NCBI RefSeq assembly: GCF_900156865.1
Contig: NZ_LT732529.1
Coordinates: 4,352,870 to 4,416,869, forward strand
From: Litchfieldia sinesaloumensis
GTDB lineage: Bacteria; Bacillota; Bacilli; Bacillales; Bacillaceae_L
Direction: 5' to 3'
DNA: 64,000 nt
The notes under the pieces were generated by a model. It did not search any database. It worked only from the letters and a program-made list of their open reading frames with translations, and was not told where the DNA came from. Shown here one piece after another: positions 8,610-17,529 of this stretch. Positions within the stretch are counted from its first letter, which is position 1; each line of letters opens with the position of its first letter. Position numbers and translations under genes: made by a program.

Positions 8610-9824
8610 TTACGAGTTAACTCCCTTATCCAATGTTCGATTTGTCGGATGAGGTATTTGCCCTTCAGACTCATGTAATACACTTAATCCTGTCCATTTC
8701 AGGTAGGTGCCGACTCGCATGATCTTTTCGAATGGGCCAACTTTCCATATTTTGAGATAGTAGTGACTCGATAGGATTTGGGCTAAGTAGATTACAATTC
8801 CTAGTAATATTCCATTTAGTACTCCTAGTTCCCCGAATAATCCGAAACCATATCCATAAAAAATAATAGTACAAATCACACTTTGAGTTAAATAATTCGT
8901 CATTGAAAGACGGCCTACGTTTTCAAAGAGTGTGAGAAGGGTGAATGCTTCTTTTGTATAAAAATAGGCAAATAAAAAGATGTAGCCGATAGAAAGAAGA
9001 GGAGCACCTATCGTATATATTGATTCTGTCCAACTGTATGCTGGAAACAGATAAGGTAAAGTTTTCAATACTAAACCAATCGGCAGAAAGATCCATACAA
9101 ACGTAAGATATCTTCCCTTTTCTTCTGATGGATGAGTGAACCAACCACTTTTTGCGGTATACATTCCAAATAAGAACATTGGACAAACCATAAGTGGCAT
9201 TAGAATTAACATTATCAAGTACACATAACCTGGATAACCATAAGGATCTTCACCACTATTTCTAAAATCATAAGCCTCCCAATAACCTCCATTTGAATAG
9301 GCGTCGTATTCCTTTTGAATATAGGAATGTAAATTTGGTGGCTCCTCTACTTCTTCGGTAGCCCCGATAACACCTAATGAAGTAAATAATGCAAAAAGTG
9401 AAATAGTCCATATTAAAATTGTCTTTTTCTTTCGTTTAACAAACACAATCATGAACAGGCCAATTAGTCCATAGCTGAATAAAATATCTCCTTCCCACAC
9501 GAAAAAGGAATGAAGTAGGCCAAATGTTATTAATATAATGAAGCGACGTACTAAGTGCCGTTTTACTTTTTTACCACTTCTTTGGAGTTTATCCGATAGC
9601 TTAATCATCGAGTATCCAAATAAAAACATGAAAATTGGCATAAAACTGCCTTCAATAAATACTTTTATCCATATATAGGATGCTTGATCAGTAGCTAATG
9701 CTTTATAAGTTTCCATTTGATCTTTTCCAAACATGCCAAATTGAAAAATAAGCATATTAGCTATTAATATACCAATTAAACTGAATCCTCTCAGTCCATC
9801 AATTAATCGAACTCTTTTTTTCAT
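8610..9824 (-). CDS. DUF418-type polytopic membrane protein
   Basis: A 404-aa membrane protein with about ten hydrophobic segments. The N-terminal RLIDGLRGFSLIGILIANM is the hallmark of the YeiB/DUF418 family (N-terminal DUF1624-like region, C-terminal DUF418). The C-terminal part contains GRLSMTNYLTQSVI and GPFEKIMRVGTYLKW, typical of this family. Function is not established for the family; it resembles acyltransferase-3-like membrane proteins. The ATG at 9824 is preferred over the in-frame ATG at 9848 because AAAGGGAG lies just upstream of it. Divergent from a two-component system, which could control it. Confidence 0.85.
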   Translation of the reverse strand: MKKRVRLIDGLRGFSLIGILIANMLIFQFGMFGKDQMETYKALATDQASYIWIKVFIEGSFMPIFMFLFGYSMIKLSDKLQRSGKKVKRHLVRRFIILITFGLLHSFFVWEGDILFSYGLIGLFMIVFVKRKKKTILIWTISLFALFTSLGVIGATEEVEEPPNLHSYIQKEYDAYSNGGYWEAYDFRNSGEDPYGYPGYVYLIMLILMPLMVCPMFLFGMYTAKSGWFTHPSEEKGRYLTFVWIFLPIGLVLKTLPYLFPAYSWTESIYTIGAPLLSIGYIFLFAYFYTKEAFTLLTLFENVGRLSMTNYLTQSVICTIIFYGYGFGLFGELGVLNGILLGIVIYLAQILSSHYYLKIWKVGPFEKIMRVGTYLKWTGLSVLHESEGQIPHPTNRTLDKGVNS

Positions 9825-9915
9825 ACTCGTCTCCCTTTCATTCTTCATTACCTATAGTGTAGAGGGAGGAGTTTTCCATATTTTGACCACTATCTTACAG
9901 ATATATAAAATTTTA

Positions 9916-9930
9916 GTTGAATCGTTCAAC
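9916..9930. promoter_or_regulatory. Perfect inverted repeat upstream of response regulator
   Basis: GTTGAA TCG TTCAAC, two perfect 6-bp arms separated by 3 bases, in the 149-base divergent region between the DUF418-like gene and the response regulator and 44 bases before the latter's ATG. A TATGAT that could be a -10 follows about 20 bases later. Candidate binding site for the adjacent OmpR-type regulator or another repressor; inferred from symmetry and position only. Confidence 0.35.
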
Positions 9931-9973
9931 TGTTCGTAAAGTTGCTTTGGTATGATATCAATGAGGTGAGACC

Positions 9974-10690
9974 ATGAATGAAAATACAACTATTTTAATA
10001 GTAGATGATGAGAAAGCTATTGTAAAAATGTTAGAAATGATGCTAAAGAAGGAAGGGTTTCACGCTATATATACGGCCCATACAGGTAAGGATGCACTTG
10101 CCATTCTTAATAAGAACCAGATTGATATTATTATCCTAGATGTCATGCTTCCAGATGGTAGTGGGTTTGACTTTTGCCCTAAAATTCGAGAGCTATCCAC
10201 TGCGTATATTCTATTTTTAACAGCTAGAGTATCAGATTTGGATGTTTTAACCGGATTTGCAACAGGTGGGGATGATTATGTGACGAAACCATTTAATCCA
10301 TTGGAGGTCGCTGCAAGAATAAAAGCATTCTTGCGAAGAAATTCTAAAGTAGTTATACAAACCAACGAAGCGATATCAAAGAAGTATGATTTTGATCGAT
10401 TTTTATTAGATGAGAGCGCAGGTGAATTATTTGTAAACGGGGAATCTGTCCCATGTCCTACTCAGGTTTATATGCTATTGCTTTACTTATGCAAGCATCC
10501 GAATATTGTTTTTTCTAAGTCCGCACTTCTTGAAGCAGTCTGGGGCTATGACAATTACGTAGACGAGAATACGGTTTCCGTACATATTAGAAGAATAAGA
10601 GAAAGAATTGAAGAAGATCCAAGTAATCCACGCTATTTATTAACGGTAAGAGGACTTGGGTATAAACTAGTAAAAGGAACTCGATTATGA
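9974..10690 (+). CDS. OmpR-family response regulator
   Basis: A 238-aa two-domain regulator. The receiver domain has D11/D12, phospho-acceptor D56 (ILDVMLPDGSGFDF), the LTA motif and K105 in VTKPFNP. The C-terminal winged helix covers about residues 135-235 and ends VRGLGYKL, diagnostic of OmpR/PhoB-type DNA binding. The ATG has GAGGTGAG just upstream. Its stop overlaps the kinase start by four bases (ATGA), so the two are co-translated. Closest in appearance to VanR/YcbL-like regulators, but the regulon cannot be told; the divergent membrane protein is one candidate target. Confidence 0.93.
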   Translation: MNENTTILIVDDEKAIVKMLEMMLKKEGFHAIYTAHTGKDALAILNKNQIDIIILDVMLPDGSGFDFCPKIRELSTAYILFLTARVSDLDVLTGFATGGDDYVTKPFNPLEVAARIKAFLRRNSKVVIQTNEAISKKYDFDRFLLDESAGELFVNGESVPCPTQVYMLLLYLCKHPNIVFSKSALLEAVWGYDNYVDENTVSVHIRRIRERIEEDPSNPRYLLTVRGLGYKLVKGTRL

Positions 10691-12453
10691 AAAAACTAAG
10701 ATGGCGTTTATTTCTTCATTTTTCATTACAATTCATATCAGTCGCTGCGTTAATGGTAATTGTCATTTTTCTAACTCTGTTTATTGTTATTGGTATTTAT
10801 GCAAAGGATGTTTCTTCATTTAATTACTATCAGGCAAAACTAGAGATGATTTCAGTAAATACAGGAGCTTCATTTACGAAGTTCAAGATGAACGAGGATT
10901 GGGATCGTGAGTTTGAAAAGGAAAAGATTTGGGTGCAAATACTTGACCATGAAGGTAATGTGATTGAATCAGGGAATGTTCCGGATGAACTTCCAAAGAA
11001 ATATACGTATCAAACTTTAGAGAATATGAAGGAAACAAAGCAATTACAAGATTATTCTCTAGCCTTTTACTTAGAGACTTTTTATGAGACCCCGTACTTA
11101 TTTATTCTAGGCTATCATGATGAAGAATTTTTATTTCTGAAACAACTTGTTGAGGATTTTGGGACGAGGGGCACAATAGTAGAAAAAGATTTACCTAAGG
11201 TAGAGGCGCTTCTTACCAATCAAAATGGAGCATTAAAAGTATATGGTTCTGATAAAGTAGTTCGCCAAACGATTGGTAGAGCTAATAATCTAGAGGAAAA
11301 AGCATTGGATGTTTTTGTAAGAGATGCAGCCCCTGATATTTTCTCGACTAAAAAAACAACCTATGTAGATACAGATAATGGGTTCGTATGGGAGTTGTAT
11401 ACACCAGATGAAAATAAAGAGGTTTTGAAACTAGATGCTTACATTGATCTTGCAAAAGGATTTATCATTACTGGAGCGATTATCCTCTTTATTACAATCG
11501 TAATATCCATATGGAACGGGTTTCGTTATGGGAATCCACTTTTTGTCTTTGCGAACTGGCTAGGACGAATGGGGAATGAAAATTACAGTGAAGTTCTTAC
11601 AGAACGCGAAAGGAAGAAGATTTATCGGAAGAATGGGAAGATACGATTGAAATTTAAATTGTATCAAGAGGTATTTGAGGCCTTTCACGATATGGCTGGT
11701 AAACTTGATGCTTCTAGAAAAGAACGTGAACAATTAGAAAAAACTCGAACTGAATGGATGACTGGAATCTCTCATGATTTACGAACACCTTTGACTACTA
11801 TGCAGGGGTATGGAAACCTATTAGAAAGTGGACAATATGATTGGACCATTGAAGAGATAGAAGAAATAGGAAAAACGATCCGTGAGAAAAGTGATTATAT
11901 GTTACATCTTATCGAGGACTTCTCACTAAGTTTTCAATTGAAGCATGGCGGTAACCAGATTCAAATGGAGACAGTGGAGATTAATCAATTATTGGATGGT
12001 ATGGTAGAAAAATATAAAAGAGACATAACATTTAAAGACTATATACTTTCCTTTGTCCCTATACAGTCCCATCATTTCCTATATGTAAACAAACGATTGT
12101 TTGAAAGATTGTTAGATAACCTTATCTATAATGCATTGAAACACAACCCACCTGGAACAAAAATTTCGGTTATCTTAGTGGAAGATTATAAAAGGAAAGA
12201 GATACAAATAGTTGTAAAAGATAACGGGGTTGGTATGGATGAATCGACAATCGAACATTTATTTGACCGCTATTATCGAGGAACAAACACGGAAGAACAT
12301 GTAGAAGGAACAGGTCTTGGTATGAGTATAGCCATGCAAATTGCTAAATTGCACGGTGGTGAGATGGCGGTTGCATCAACTAAAAACATTGGAACAGAAA
12401 TTACAGTGAATCTTCCGGCAAAAGGAGCAGAGGTAAAATCTATAAGTGTGTAG
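10687..12453 (+). CDS. Sensor histidine kinase
   Basis: Membrane-bound kinase (588 aa) paired with the preceding OmpR-type regulator. Transmembrane segments at about 10-38 and 255-280 flank a roughly 215-residue extracellular region with no domain I recognise. The dimerisation and phospho-acceptor motif EWMTGISHDLRTPLTTMQGY has H363. The ATPase domain contains NLIYNALKHNPPG, DNGVGMDESTIEHLFDRYYRG and TGLGMSIAMQIAKLHGG. No clear HAMP domain is seen. Gene overlap shows co-expression with the regulator. Signal unknown. Confidence 0.92.
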   Translation: MKKLRWRLFLHFSLQFISVAALMVIVIFLTLFIVIGIYAKDVSSFNYYQAKLEMISVNTGASFTKFKMNEDWDREFEKEKIWVQILDHEGNVIESGNVPDELPKKYTYQTLENMKETKQLQDYSLAFYLETFYETPYLFILGYHDEEFLFLKQLVEDFGTRGTIVEKDLPKVEALLTNQNGALKVYGSDKVVRQTIGRANNLEEKALDVFVRDAAPDIFSTKKTTYVDTDNGFVWELYTPDENKEVLKLDAYIDLAKGFIITGAIILFITIVISIWNGFRYGNPLFVFANWLGRMGNENYSEVLTERERKKIYRKNGKIRLKFKLYQEVFEAFHDMAGKLDASRKEREQLEKTRTEWMTGISHDLRTPLTTMQGYGNLLESGQYDWTIEEIEEIGKTIREKSDYMLHLIEDFSLSFQLKHGGNQIQMETVEINQLLDGMVEKYKRDITFKDYILSFVPIQSHHFLYVNKRLFERLLDNLIYNALKHNPPGTKISVILVEDYKRKEIQIVVKDNGVGMDESTIEHLFDRYYRGTNTEEHVEGTGLGMSIAMQIAKLHGGEMAVASTKNIGTEITVNLPAKGAEVKSISV

Positions 12454-12558
12454 GGCTTCACGTGTTTGAGTAACCAGGTTACCTCACTTAACTGGACAGC
12501 TCCTTCTTTCTTTTTTATCCTAATAGATAGAAGATGCAGATGAGAATGGGGGATGATG

Positions 12559-13416
12559 ATGGAACGAAATAAGGCATATTTATCAAGGGAAAATGGAGAT
12601 CTTTGGCTTACTGAGGATGAATATGACAATCTCAAAGTAAGCTACCGAATTAAAGATGTGATTGTTGACCAACAATCACCATATCAGGATGTCATGATTT
12701 TAGATTCCTATCATTTTGGAAGAATGCTAGTGTTAGATGGTATTGTTCAAACAACATCAGTTGATGGCCATATCTATAATGAAATGATTTCACATGTGCC
12801 TTTGTCTATTCATCCAAATCCGCAAAAGGTGCTGATCATTGGCGGTGGAGATTGTGGTGTAGCGAGGGAAGTAGCTAAGTACGATGAAATTAATCAGATT
12901 GATATGGTGGAAATAGACGAACTTGTCGTAAAAGCTTGCATCGAGCATTTACCTGAAGTATCTGGTGGTCTCTCAGACTCGCGTGTTCAGTTTATTTTTG
13001 ACGATGGCGTTAAATTTGCAGCAGGAAAGAAGAACGAATATGACGTAATTATCATAGATTCATCAGATCCAATTGGACCCGCACAGGACCTCTTCGAAAA
13101 AGAGTTTTACCAAAGCTTACATAGTGCTCTTAAAGAGGATGGAATTATGGTGTGCCAGAGTCAATCGCCAATTTTTCATCCTGAAGTAATGAAAAAATCG
13201 TATACAAGAATTTCAGAACTATTCCAAGCGGTTAACCTGTATACGGCAGTAGTTCCCACATATCCTGGTGGGCTATGGAGCTTCACGATTGGGTCAAAGA
13301 AATACACCAAAGCAAATCCAAATAGGCTAAGTAGTAAGGACACAAAATATGTGAATGAACAAATAGTAGAGAGCTGCTTTTCGTTACCGCAGTTTATAGG
13401 AAATCTACTGAAATAA
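12559..13416 (+). CDS. speE: Spermidine synthase-like aminopropyltransferase
   Basis: Transfers an aminopropyl group from decarboxylated S-adenosylmethionine to putrescine or a related amine. Of 285 aa from the chosen ATG, residues ~85-115 form the nucleotide-binding turn (IIGGGDCGVAREV), with VEIDELV, a DSSDPIGPAQDLF segment near the active site, CQSQSP and YPGGLWSF. The usual GGGDGG here reads GGGDCG, a small departure at the binding turn. Three consecutive ATG codons (12553, 12556, 12559) follow GGGGG; the third gives the best spacing. The usual partner agmatinase (speB) is not adjacent, so this may be a second aminopropyltransferase rather than the housekeeping copy. Confidence 0.88.
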   Translation: MERNKAYLSRENGDLWLTEDEYDNLKVSYRIKDVIVDQQSPYQDVMILDSYHFGRMLVLDGIVQTTSVDGHIYNEMISHVPLSIHPNPQKVLIIGGGDCGVAREVAKYDEINQIDMVEIDELVVKACIEHLPEVSGGLSDSRVQFIFDDGVKFAAGKKNEYDVIIIDSSDPIGPAQDLFEKEFYQSLHSALKEDGIMVCQSQSPIFHPEVMKKSYTRISELFQAVNLYTAVVPTYPGGLWSFTIGSKKYTKANPNRLSSKDTKYVNEQIVESCFSLPQFIGNLLK

Positions 13417-13438
13417 ATGAGACAGGTACATTTTATTT

Positions 13439-13467
13439 ACTGCACTTCGGATAGTGCAGTTTTTTTA
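13439..13467 (+). terminator. Rho-independent terminator after speE
   Basis: ACTGCACT pairs with AGTGCAGT around TCGGAT and is followed by seven T residues, 23 bases after the speE stop. Confidence 0.9.
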
Positions 13468-13582
13468 TGCAATAAATAATTGGAAAAATTGTGAAACCGG
13501 TAGGCGTGTAAAATCGTAGTACTAAGGAGAGCTTAATTTTGGAATGTAATAAAGGGGAATTTAAAGGAAAAGAGGAATACAG

Positions 13583-14152
13583 ATGGAGCCAAAAGAAATT
13601 CGAAAGTTACGGATTAATCAGTTACTTTTAACTAACGTGATGTTGTTAATTATACTAGTACTCTTTTTCACATTGAGTAGTTTATTTACGATTACATTTT
13701 ATCATTTTTTCTTTACAATAGGAGTCATTATCCTCATTCAGACAATTTACGGCTTCTTGAAGAGGGATTCCACAAAATCTATTATTCCGTTTCTCGAAAA
13801 AGTATCAATCTATGAAAAACAAAAAATGGGTATTGAATGGCTTAAATCAAGGAGAGCAAACACCGGATGGAGCATTGTACTAAGTGGATTAATGTTCATT
13901 CAAGGATATATGAGCCTTGGATACGAGGACAATGTTTTTTATTTTGAGCCGATTTTCATGATAATCCTGACTAGCTTGATTTTGCTTGTCATTAATATCA
14001 GTATGCTCATCCATTTCAGGAAAGTTGACAACTCAACCTCTGAATCAGAACTGAAGGGCTATACATGGAAGTATAACGCAATTGCAGTAGTTATTGGAGT
14101 CATCTTAGCATTTGTAATCTCTATCATTACTGTTTACATGGTTATATCGTAA
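13583..14152 (+). CDS. Unknown four-segment membrane protein
   Basis: I do not recognise this 189-aa protein. It has four strongly hydrophobic segments at about 14-34, 37-57, 112-135 and 163-187. A basic and acidic cytoplasmic-looking loop lies at 60-90 (ESKTIYEKQKMGIEW-like, with SRRANTG). No signal peptidase site is evident. GAGGA precedes the ATG. The gene stands alone between speE and the next unknown gene. It looks like a small integral membrane protein with no enzymatic motif. Confidence 0.65.
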   Translation: MEPKEIRKLRINQLLLTNVMLLIILVLFFTLSSLFTITFYHFFFTIGVIILIQTIYGFLKRDSTKSIIPFLEKVSIYEKQKMGIEWLKSRRANTGWSIVLSGLMFIQGYMSLGYEDNVFYFEPIFMIILTSLILLVINISMLIHFRKVDNSTSESELKGYTWKYNAIAVVIGVILAFVISIITVYMVIS

Positions 14153-14174
14153 TTACAACACAAACAACACATAA

Positions 14175-14208
14175 GACAAAGAACTTGGAAGGGGTCAGGT
14201 TCTTTGTC
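14175..14208. promoter_or_regulatory. Perfect 10-bp hairpin before unknown gene
   Basis: GACAAAGAAC pairs with GTTCTTTGTC around a 14-base GGGG-containing loop, in the 76-base gap upstream of the next gene. There is no T-run, so it is not a classic terminator. Similar GGGGTCAGGTTCTTTG elements are, as far as I recall, scattered through Bacillaceae genomes. Could stabilise or block the downstream mRNA leader. Confidence 0.4.
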
Positions 14209-14228
14209 CTAATAAAGGAGTGTCTAGT

Positions 14229-15494
14229 GTGGATAAAAGAACACAGGAAATCATCGATTTTACAAGAGAAAAGTTTGGCTTATGGGACTATTACCTAGAA
14301 AGACATAGCTTTGATCGTACTGTAACGATTTTTAATGAGACTGTTTATACAATGACAATGGAGTGGTTTCCTAATGAGGCTAAGGACCAAGTGATTGAGG
14401 ATGAAAATCCAGATGGCACGGCCGTCATTACACTAGATATACATAGTAATAGATTTGAAAGTGTTATTTTTGTAATGGGTCAGACATTCGCAAAGGATGG
14501 AGTCACTTTCAAAGATAAGAATGATAGTATGAAATGGATTGAAAAGGAAACAGGTTTGACTTACGGACAACAATTTGAGCTTCATAAGGAAGAGGAAGGA
14601 GAGTTGCATTTTCGAGAATGTATCGAAGGTGTTGCCCTTTCACCTTCTGGCCTGATAGAGGTGAAGTATGATCCTGAAGGTAGACTCACCTTGTTTACGG
14701 TTCATGGTCATTATCCTGCTCATGATATGGTTAAGAAGGAACCATACTCATTGACTTTTAATCGAATTGAGGACATCGCAAAACATCAATTGAAGTTGCT
14801 TGAATTTCCAAACTTTGATGAAAAGCGGCTTGTGAGTGCTTATGCAATTGAAGAGGTTTATGTTAGGAATGACAAATTGTCCACAATACCATTTGAAGTC
14901 ATTGTGGATGTAAGGGGATATCTAAAAATTGATCAACCATTATATTGGAATCAACCTCTTACTGCATCAGTAGAACGCAAACAAATTAAGTGGCGTGATG
15001 AGGTCACTGCGGAGCAAGCATTCTCAGGAGAACCTTCACCCGACTCAGTTCCAATTACAGAAGCGGAGCAAGAACAAATTATACACGGGGTTCGGGACTT
15101 TTTACGGAAGGAATATCCAAACGAATCTGGAATTTGGATCTTAAAATCACTTCATCGTGAATCGGGCTATATTCATGCAATCTTGAGGGCGAGCAAACAG
15201 GACAAACGTGTCTTTCAACGAAAAATAAATGTCATAATGGATCCAGAGAGCCTACAAGTTGTAAATTATATGGACAACCAGATGATGCTGGAGATGTTTG
15301 ATAATTTCAAAGCTAGTGAAGCTAAAACAATTAGTAGAGAAGAGGCTTACGAAAGACTCAAAGAACACTTTGAGTTATCACCATATTACGTTTATGATTT
15401 TGAACAAAAACAATATGTACTTTGTGGTAAAATAGACTGCCAATTTGCAGTCCATGCAACAACAGGAGAAATTGTATCATTAGATGAACTATAA
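14229..15494 (+). CDS. Unknown soluble protein, possibly YcdB/YcdC-repeat related
   Basis: A 421-aa cytoplasmic-looking protein with no signal peptide or membrane segment. The C-terminal region (SREEAYERLKEHFEL...QYVLCGKIDCQFAVHATTGEI) resembles the PepSY/YcdB-YcdC style of repeat, where an EEA helix is followed by strands ending in a D/H-A-x-TGE turn. I am unsure of this family call. The GTG at 14229 is chosen: the in-frame GTG at 14220 lies inside the AAAGGAG ribosome site, which is correctly spaced for 14229. Convergent with the next gene. Function unknown. Confidence 0.6.
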   Translation: MDKRTQEIIDFTREKFGLWDYYLERHSFDRTVTIFNETVYTMTMEWFPNEAKDQVIEDENPDGTAVITLDIHSNRFESVIFVMGQTFAKDGVTFKDKNDSMKWIEKETGLTYGQQFELHKEEEGELHFRECIEGVALSPSGLIEVKYDPEGRLTLFTVHGHYPAHDMVKKEPYSLTFNRIEDIAKHQLKLLEFPNFDEKRLVSAYAIEEVYVRNDKLSTIPFEVIVDVRGYLKIDQPLYWNQPLTASVERKQIKWRDEVTAEQAFSGEPSPDSVPITEAEQEQIIHGVRDFLRKEYPNESGIWILKSLHRESGYIHAILRASKQDKRVFQRKINVIMDPESLQVVNYMDNQMMLEMFDNFKASEAKTISREEAYERLKEHFELSPYYVYDFEQKQYVLCGKIDCQFAVHATTGEIVSLDEL

Positions 15495-15505
15495 ATAAGA
15501 TATAG

Positions 15506-15548
15506 GTGGGGTTGACCCGTGTCCAAACCAGACGAGGGCCAATCCCAC
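15506..15548. terminator. Long hairpin between convergent genes
   Basis: A nested stem: GTGGGGTTG pairs with CAATCCCAC, an inner CCC pairs with GGG, and GTGTC pairs with GACGA in part. It lies 12 bases past one gene's stop and 9 bases from the other's, so it probably serves as a shared terminator or transcript end. There is no strong T-run on either strand. Confidence 0.5.
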
Positions 15549-15556
15549 TTAAAACT

Positions 15557-16753
15557 CTATCCTATCAATGATCGGTATTTCTCAACGATGACTTCTGAGA
15601 GAACTCCATTTTGGTAGAAGTGATTGACATAAACGGTAACGAGCATTTCATTTTCTTCCGTAATCTCCAGCTTTGAAAAGATATGATTTATAATATCTGT
15701 TAATTCTTCGGGATTAGCGTACATCGTATTCCAAGCACGTACTTGTAACTCAAGGTCTTTGCCTAGAGCTGCAACTTCAATTTTTTCAAATGGTAGTGGC
15801 TCATTCAATTGAGCATACGGATCTTCATATTTATCCGTATAAATAAAGCTAATAGGATTATTCTCTTCCATTTCATATGTAAACAGCTGATCTCCTAAAC
15901 TTACAACGATCTTATCTGGATTAAATTCAACCTTACCGTTTTCTAGTGTAATAGTATCCGAAAAAGACTTAATAGGTCGGATAAAGTGTGGTGTGCACAA
16001 CCAATAGCGAAGGTCTGGGTTTAATTGTTGGGTATACTCCTCAAACGTTGTTTGTGCCAATTTATCTTCGATATTCAATATAGTATAGAGGGCCGGACGA
16101 TAGTAGTATTGAGCATCCATGTTCCTCATAGCAATTGTCCATTGGGCATCAGGACATTCAAACAATACTCGAAACGCAAACCCCTCTTCGGTTTTCTGCA
16201 ATTCATTATAAATAATCCATTGGCCAACTTCTAATGGTTCATCAGATTCTTCAGAGATCACATCTTCAAACATAAGATGAATGAGTGCTTTTGATGAGAA
16301 ACCACTATCGGTATTGATGTAAAGATGAAGAGAATTGCCGTCTCGTTTAATGCGCTCAATGATTGAATCATGAAGGCTTTCCGCGAACATATCTTGAATC
16401 TCCGTTGATAAGAAAGATATTGCTTTTTCCGTTTGCTCATATGCAGCATCTAAAACCTGTTCGAATTCCTTGTCTGCTTCTCGCATCCATTGTAAGTAGT
16501 CATCACGAACTGATTTAGGTAATGATGGTTGATTTAATGTGCCATTTTCAATATATGGAATGAACCTGGTCGGTACAATTTGAAGCAATGCCGCTTTTAC
16601 TTCCTCTAGCTCCTCTTGTAACTGAGATAGAAGATCTGCTCCCTCTTCCTTTGCTTCGTTTAATGTCATTTCCCATTCTTCATCTGTTTCAGGAATAGGA
16701 AGTGTATTACATTTTGCGAATTTCTCCTTGGCCTGTTTGGATAGATTCCACAT
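15557..16753 (-). CDS. Unknown protein, possibly DUF4085 family
   Basis: A 398-aa soluble, acidic protein without signal peptide or membrane segments. The N-terminus MWNLSKQAKEKFAKCNTLPI followed by a glutamate-rich helical stretch (residues ~22-125), then mixed strands (SLHLYINTDSGFSSKALIHL), resembles Bacillus proteins annotated DUF4085, but I recall this family only loosely. No catalytic motif is evident. GAGGT lies about 8 bases before the ATG on the minus strand. Monocistronic; divergent from the cupin gene. Confidence 0.6.
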   Translation of the reverse strand: MWNLSKQAKEKFAKCNTLPIPETDEEWEMTLNEAKEEGADLLSQLQEELEEVKAALLQIVPTRFIPYIENGTLNQPSLPKSVRDDYLQWMREADKEFEQVLDAAYEQTEKAISFLSTEIQDMFAESLHDSIIERIKRDGNSLHLYINTDSGFSSKALIHLMFEDVISEESDEPLEVGQWIIYNELQKTEEGFAFRVLFECPDAQWTIAMRNMDAQYYYRPALYTILNIEDKLAQTTFEEYTQQLNPDLRYWLCTPHFIRPIKSFSDTITLENGKVEFNPDKIVVSLGDQLFTYEMEENNPISFIYTDKYEDPYAQLNEPLPFEKIEVAALGKDLELQVRAWNTMYANPEELTDIINHIFSKLEITEENEMLVTVYVNHFYQNGVLSEVIVEKYRSLIG

Positions 16754-16838
16754 AACCTCACCTCAAAATAGTTGATGAAATTAGTATAGCAGTAATTTCC
16801 TAAATTAATAGATATGTTTTTTGTGGATGTAATGGGTT

Positions 16839-16866
16839 ACATTCACGATTATTTCTGCATAGGATA
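16839..16866 (+). promoter_or_regulatory. Candidate sigma-K (mother-cell sporulation) promoter
   Basis: AC at 16839-16840, a 17-base spacer, then CATAGGATA at 16858-16866. This fits the sigma-K pattern AC-N16/17-CATANNNTA exactly. It sits 30 bases before the ATG of a Tyr-rich cupin. The motif is short and could occur by chance; the match of promoter type with a coat-like product raises the odds. Confidence 0.45.
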
Positions 16867-16895
16867 CTTTATCAATCTGTGGAGGGATTTAGAGA

Positions 16896-17429
16896 ATGTA
16901 TTATCCAACATATCAATACCATTATCATTATCCGTATTATATGAACTATTTGAATGCGCCGATGTATGGCTGGAACTATTGGGGCTATAATCAATCACCG
17001 ATGTTTAGAGAAATGGAATTAAAAGATCAAGGTAAAAACCCATTTGTAATTGATATTAATGAAGCGACAAAACAAAATCGTACGTTCCGGACAGCGATTT
17101 GGACAGGCGACCACTTTCAGGTTACATTAATGAGCCTACTTCCTGGTGAAGATATTGGCTTAGAAATGCATTCAGATGTTGACCAATTCTTACGTCTTGA
17201 ACAAGGCTATGGAGTTGTGCAAATGGGAAATAGTAAAAATCAATTAGATTTTGTACGAGAAGTTAGAGATGATTATGCGATTGTGATTCCAGCTGGCACT
17301 TGGCATAACCTCACAAATGTAGGAAACGTTCCGTTAAAGCTATACTCGATTTATGCGCCACCAAATCACCCATTCGGAACTGTCCATAAAACGAAAAAGA
17401 TAGCAATGGAAGCAGAAGAACACCACTAA
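16896..17429 (+). CDS. Cupin protein with Tyr-rich N-terminus, possible spore coat protein
   Basis: A 177-aa protein. The first ~30 residues are rich in Tyr, His, Pro and Trp (MYYPTYQYHYHYPYYMNYLN), like Bacillus spore coat and crosslinking proteins. A single cupin barrel covers residues ~60-160: PGEDIGLEMHSDVDQFLRLE gives the first cupin motif with one His plus Asp/Glu/Gln, and IPAGTWHNLTNVG gives the second with His. The usual HxH is reduced to a single His in motif 1, so metal binding may be altered. GGAGGGA precedes the ATG. With the candidate sigma-K promoter, a role in the mother cell or coat during sporulation is plausible; enzymatic activity is unknown. Confidence 0.8.
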   Translation: MYYPTYQYHYHYPYYMNYLNAPMYGWNYWGYNQSPMFREMELKDQGKNPFVIDINEATKQNRTFRTAIWTGDHFQVTLMSLLPGEDIGLEMHSDVDQFLRLEQGYGVVQMGNSKNQLDFVREVRDDYAIVIPAGTWHNLTNVGNVPLKLYSIYAPPNHPFGTVHKTKKIAMEAEEHH

Positions 17430-17494
17430 CCAACACTAAAATTGTTAAAATTAGTGTAGATTAAATGGGACTTCAATTATGTTATGAATTAGAC

Positions 17495-17524
17495 AAAAAG
17501 GGCAGACCCTAGAGAGTTCTGCCC
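17495..17524 (-). terminator. Terminator of minus-strand BCCT gene
   Basis: GGGCAGA (17500-17506) pairs with TCTGCCC (17518-17524); on the minus strand a TTTTT run follows. It lies 6 bases past the BCCT stop, between convergent genes. Confidence 0.8.
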
Positions 17525-17529
17525 ATATC

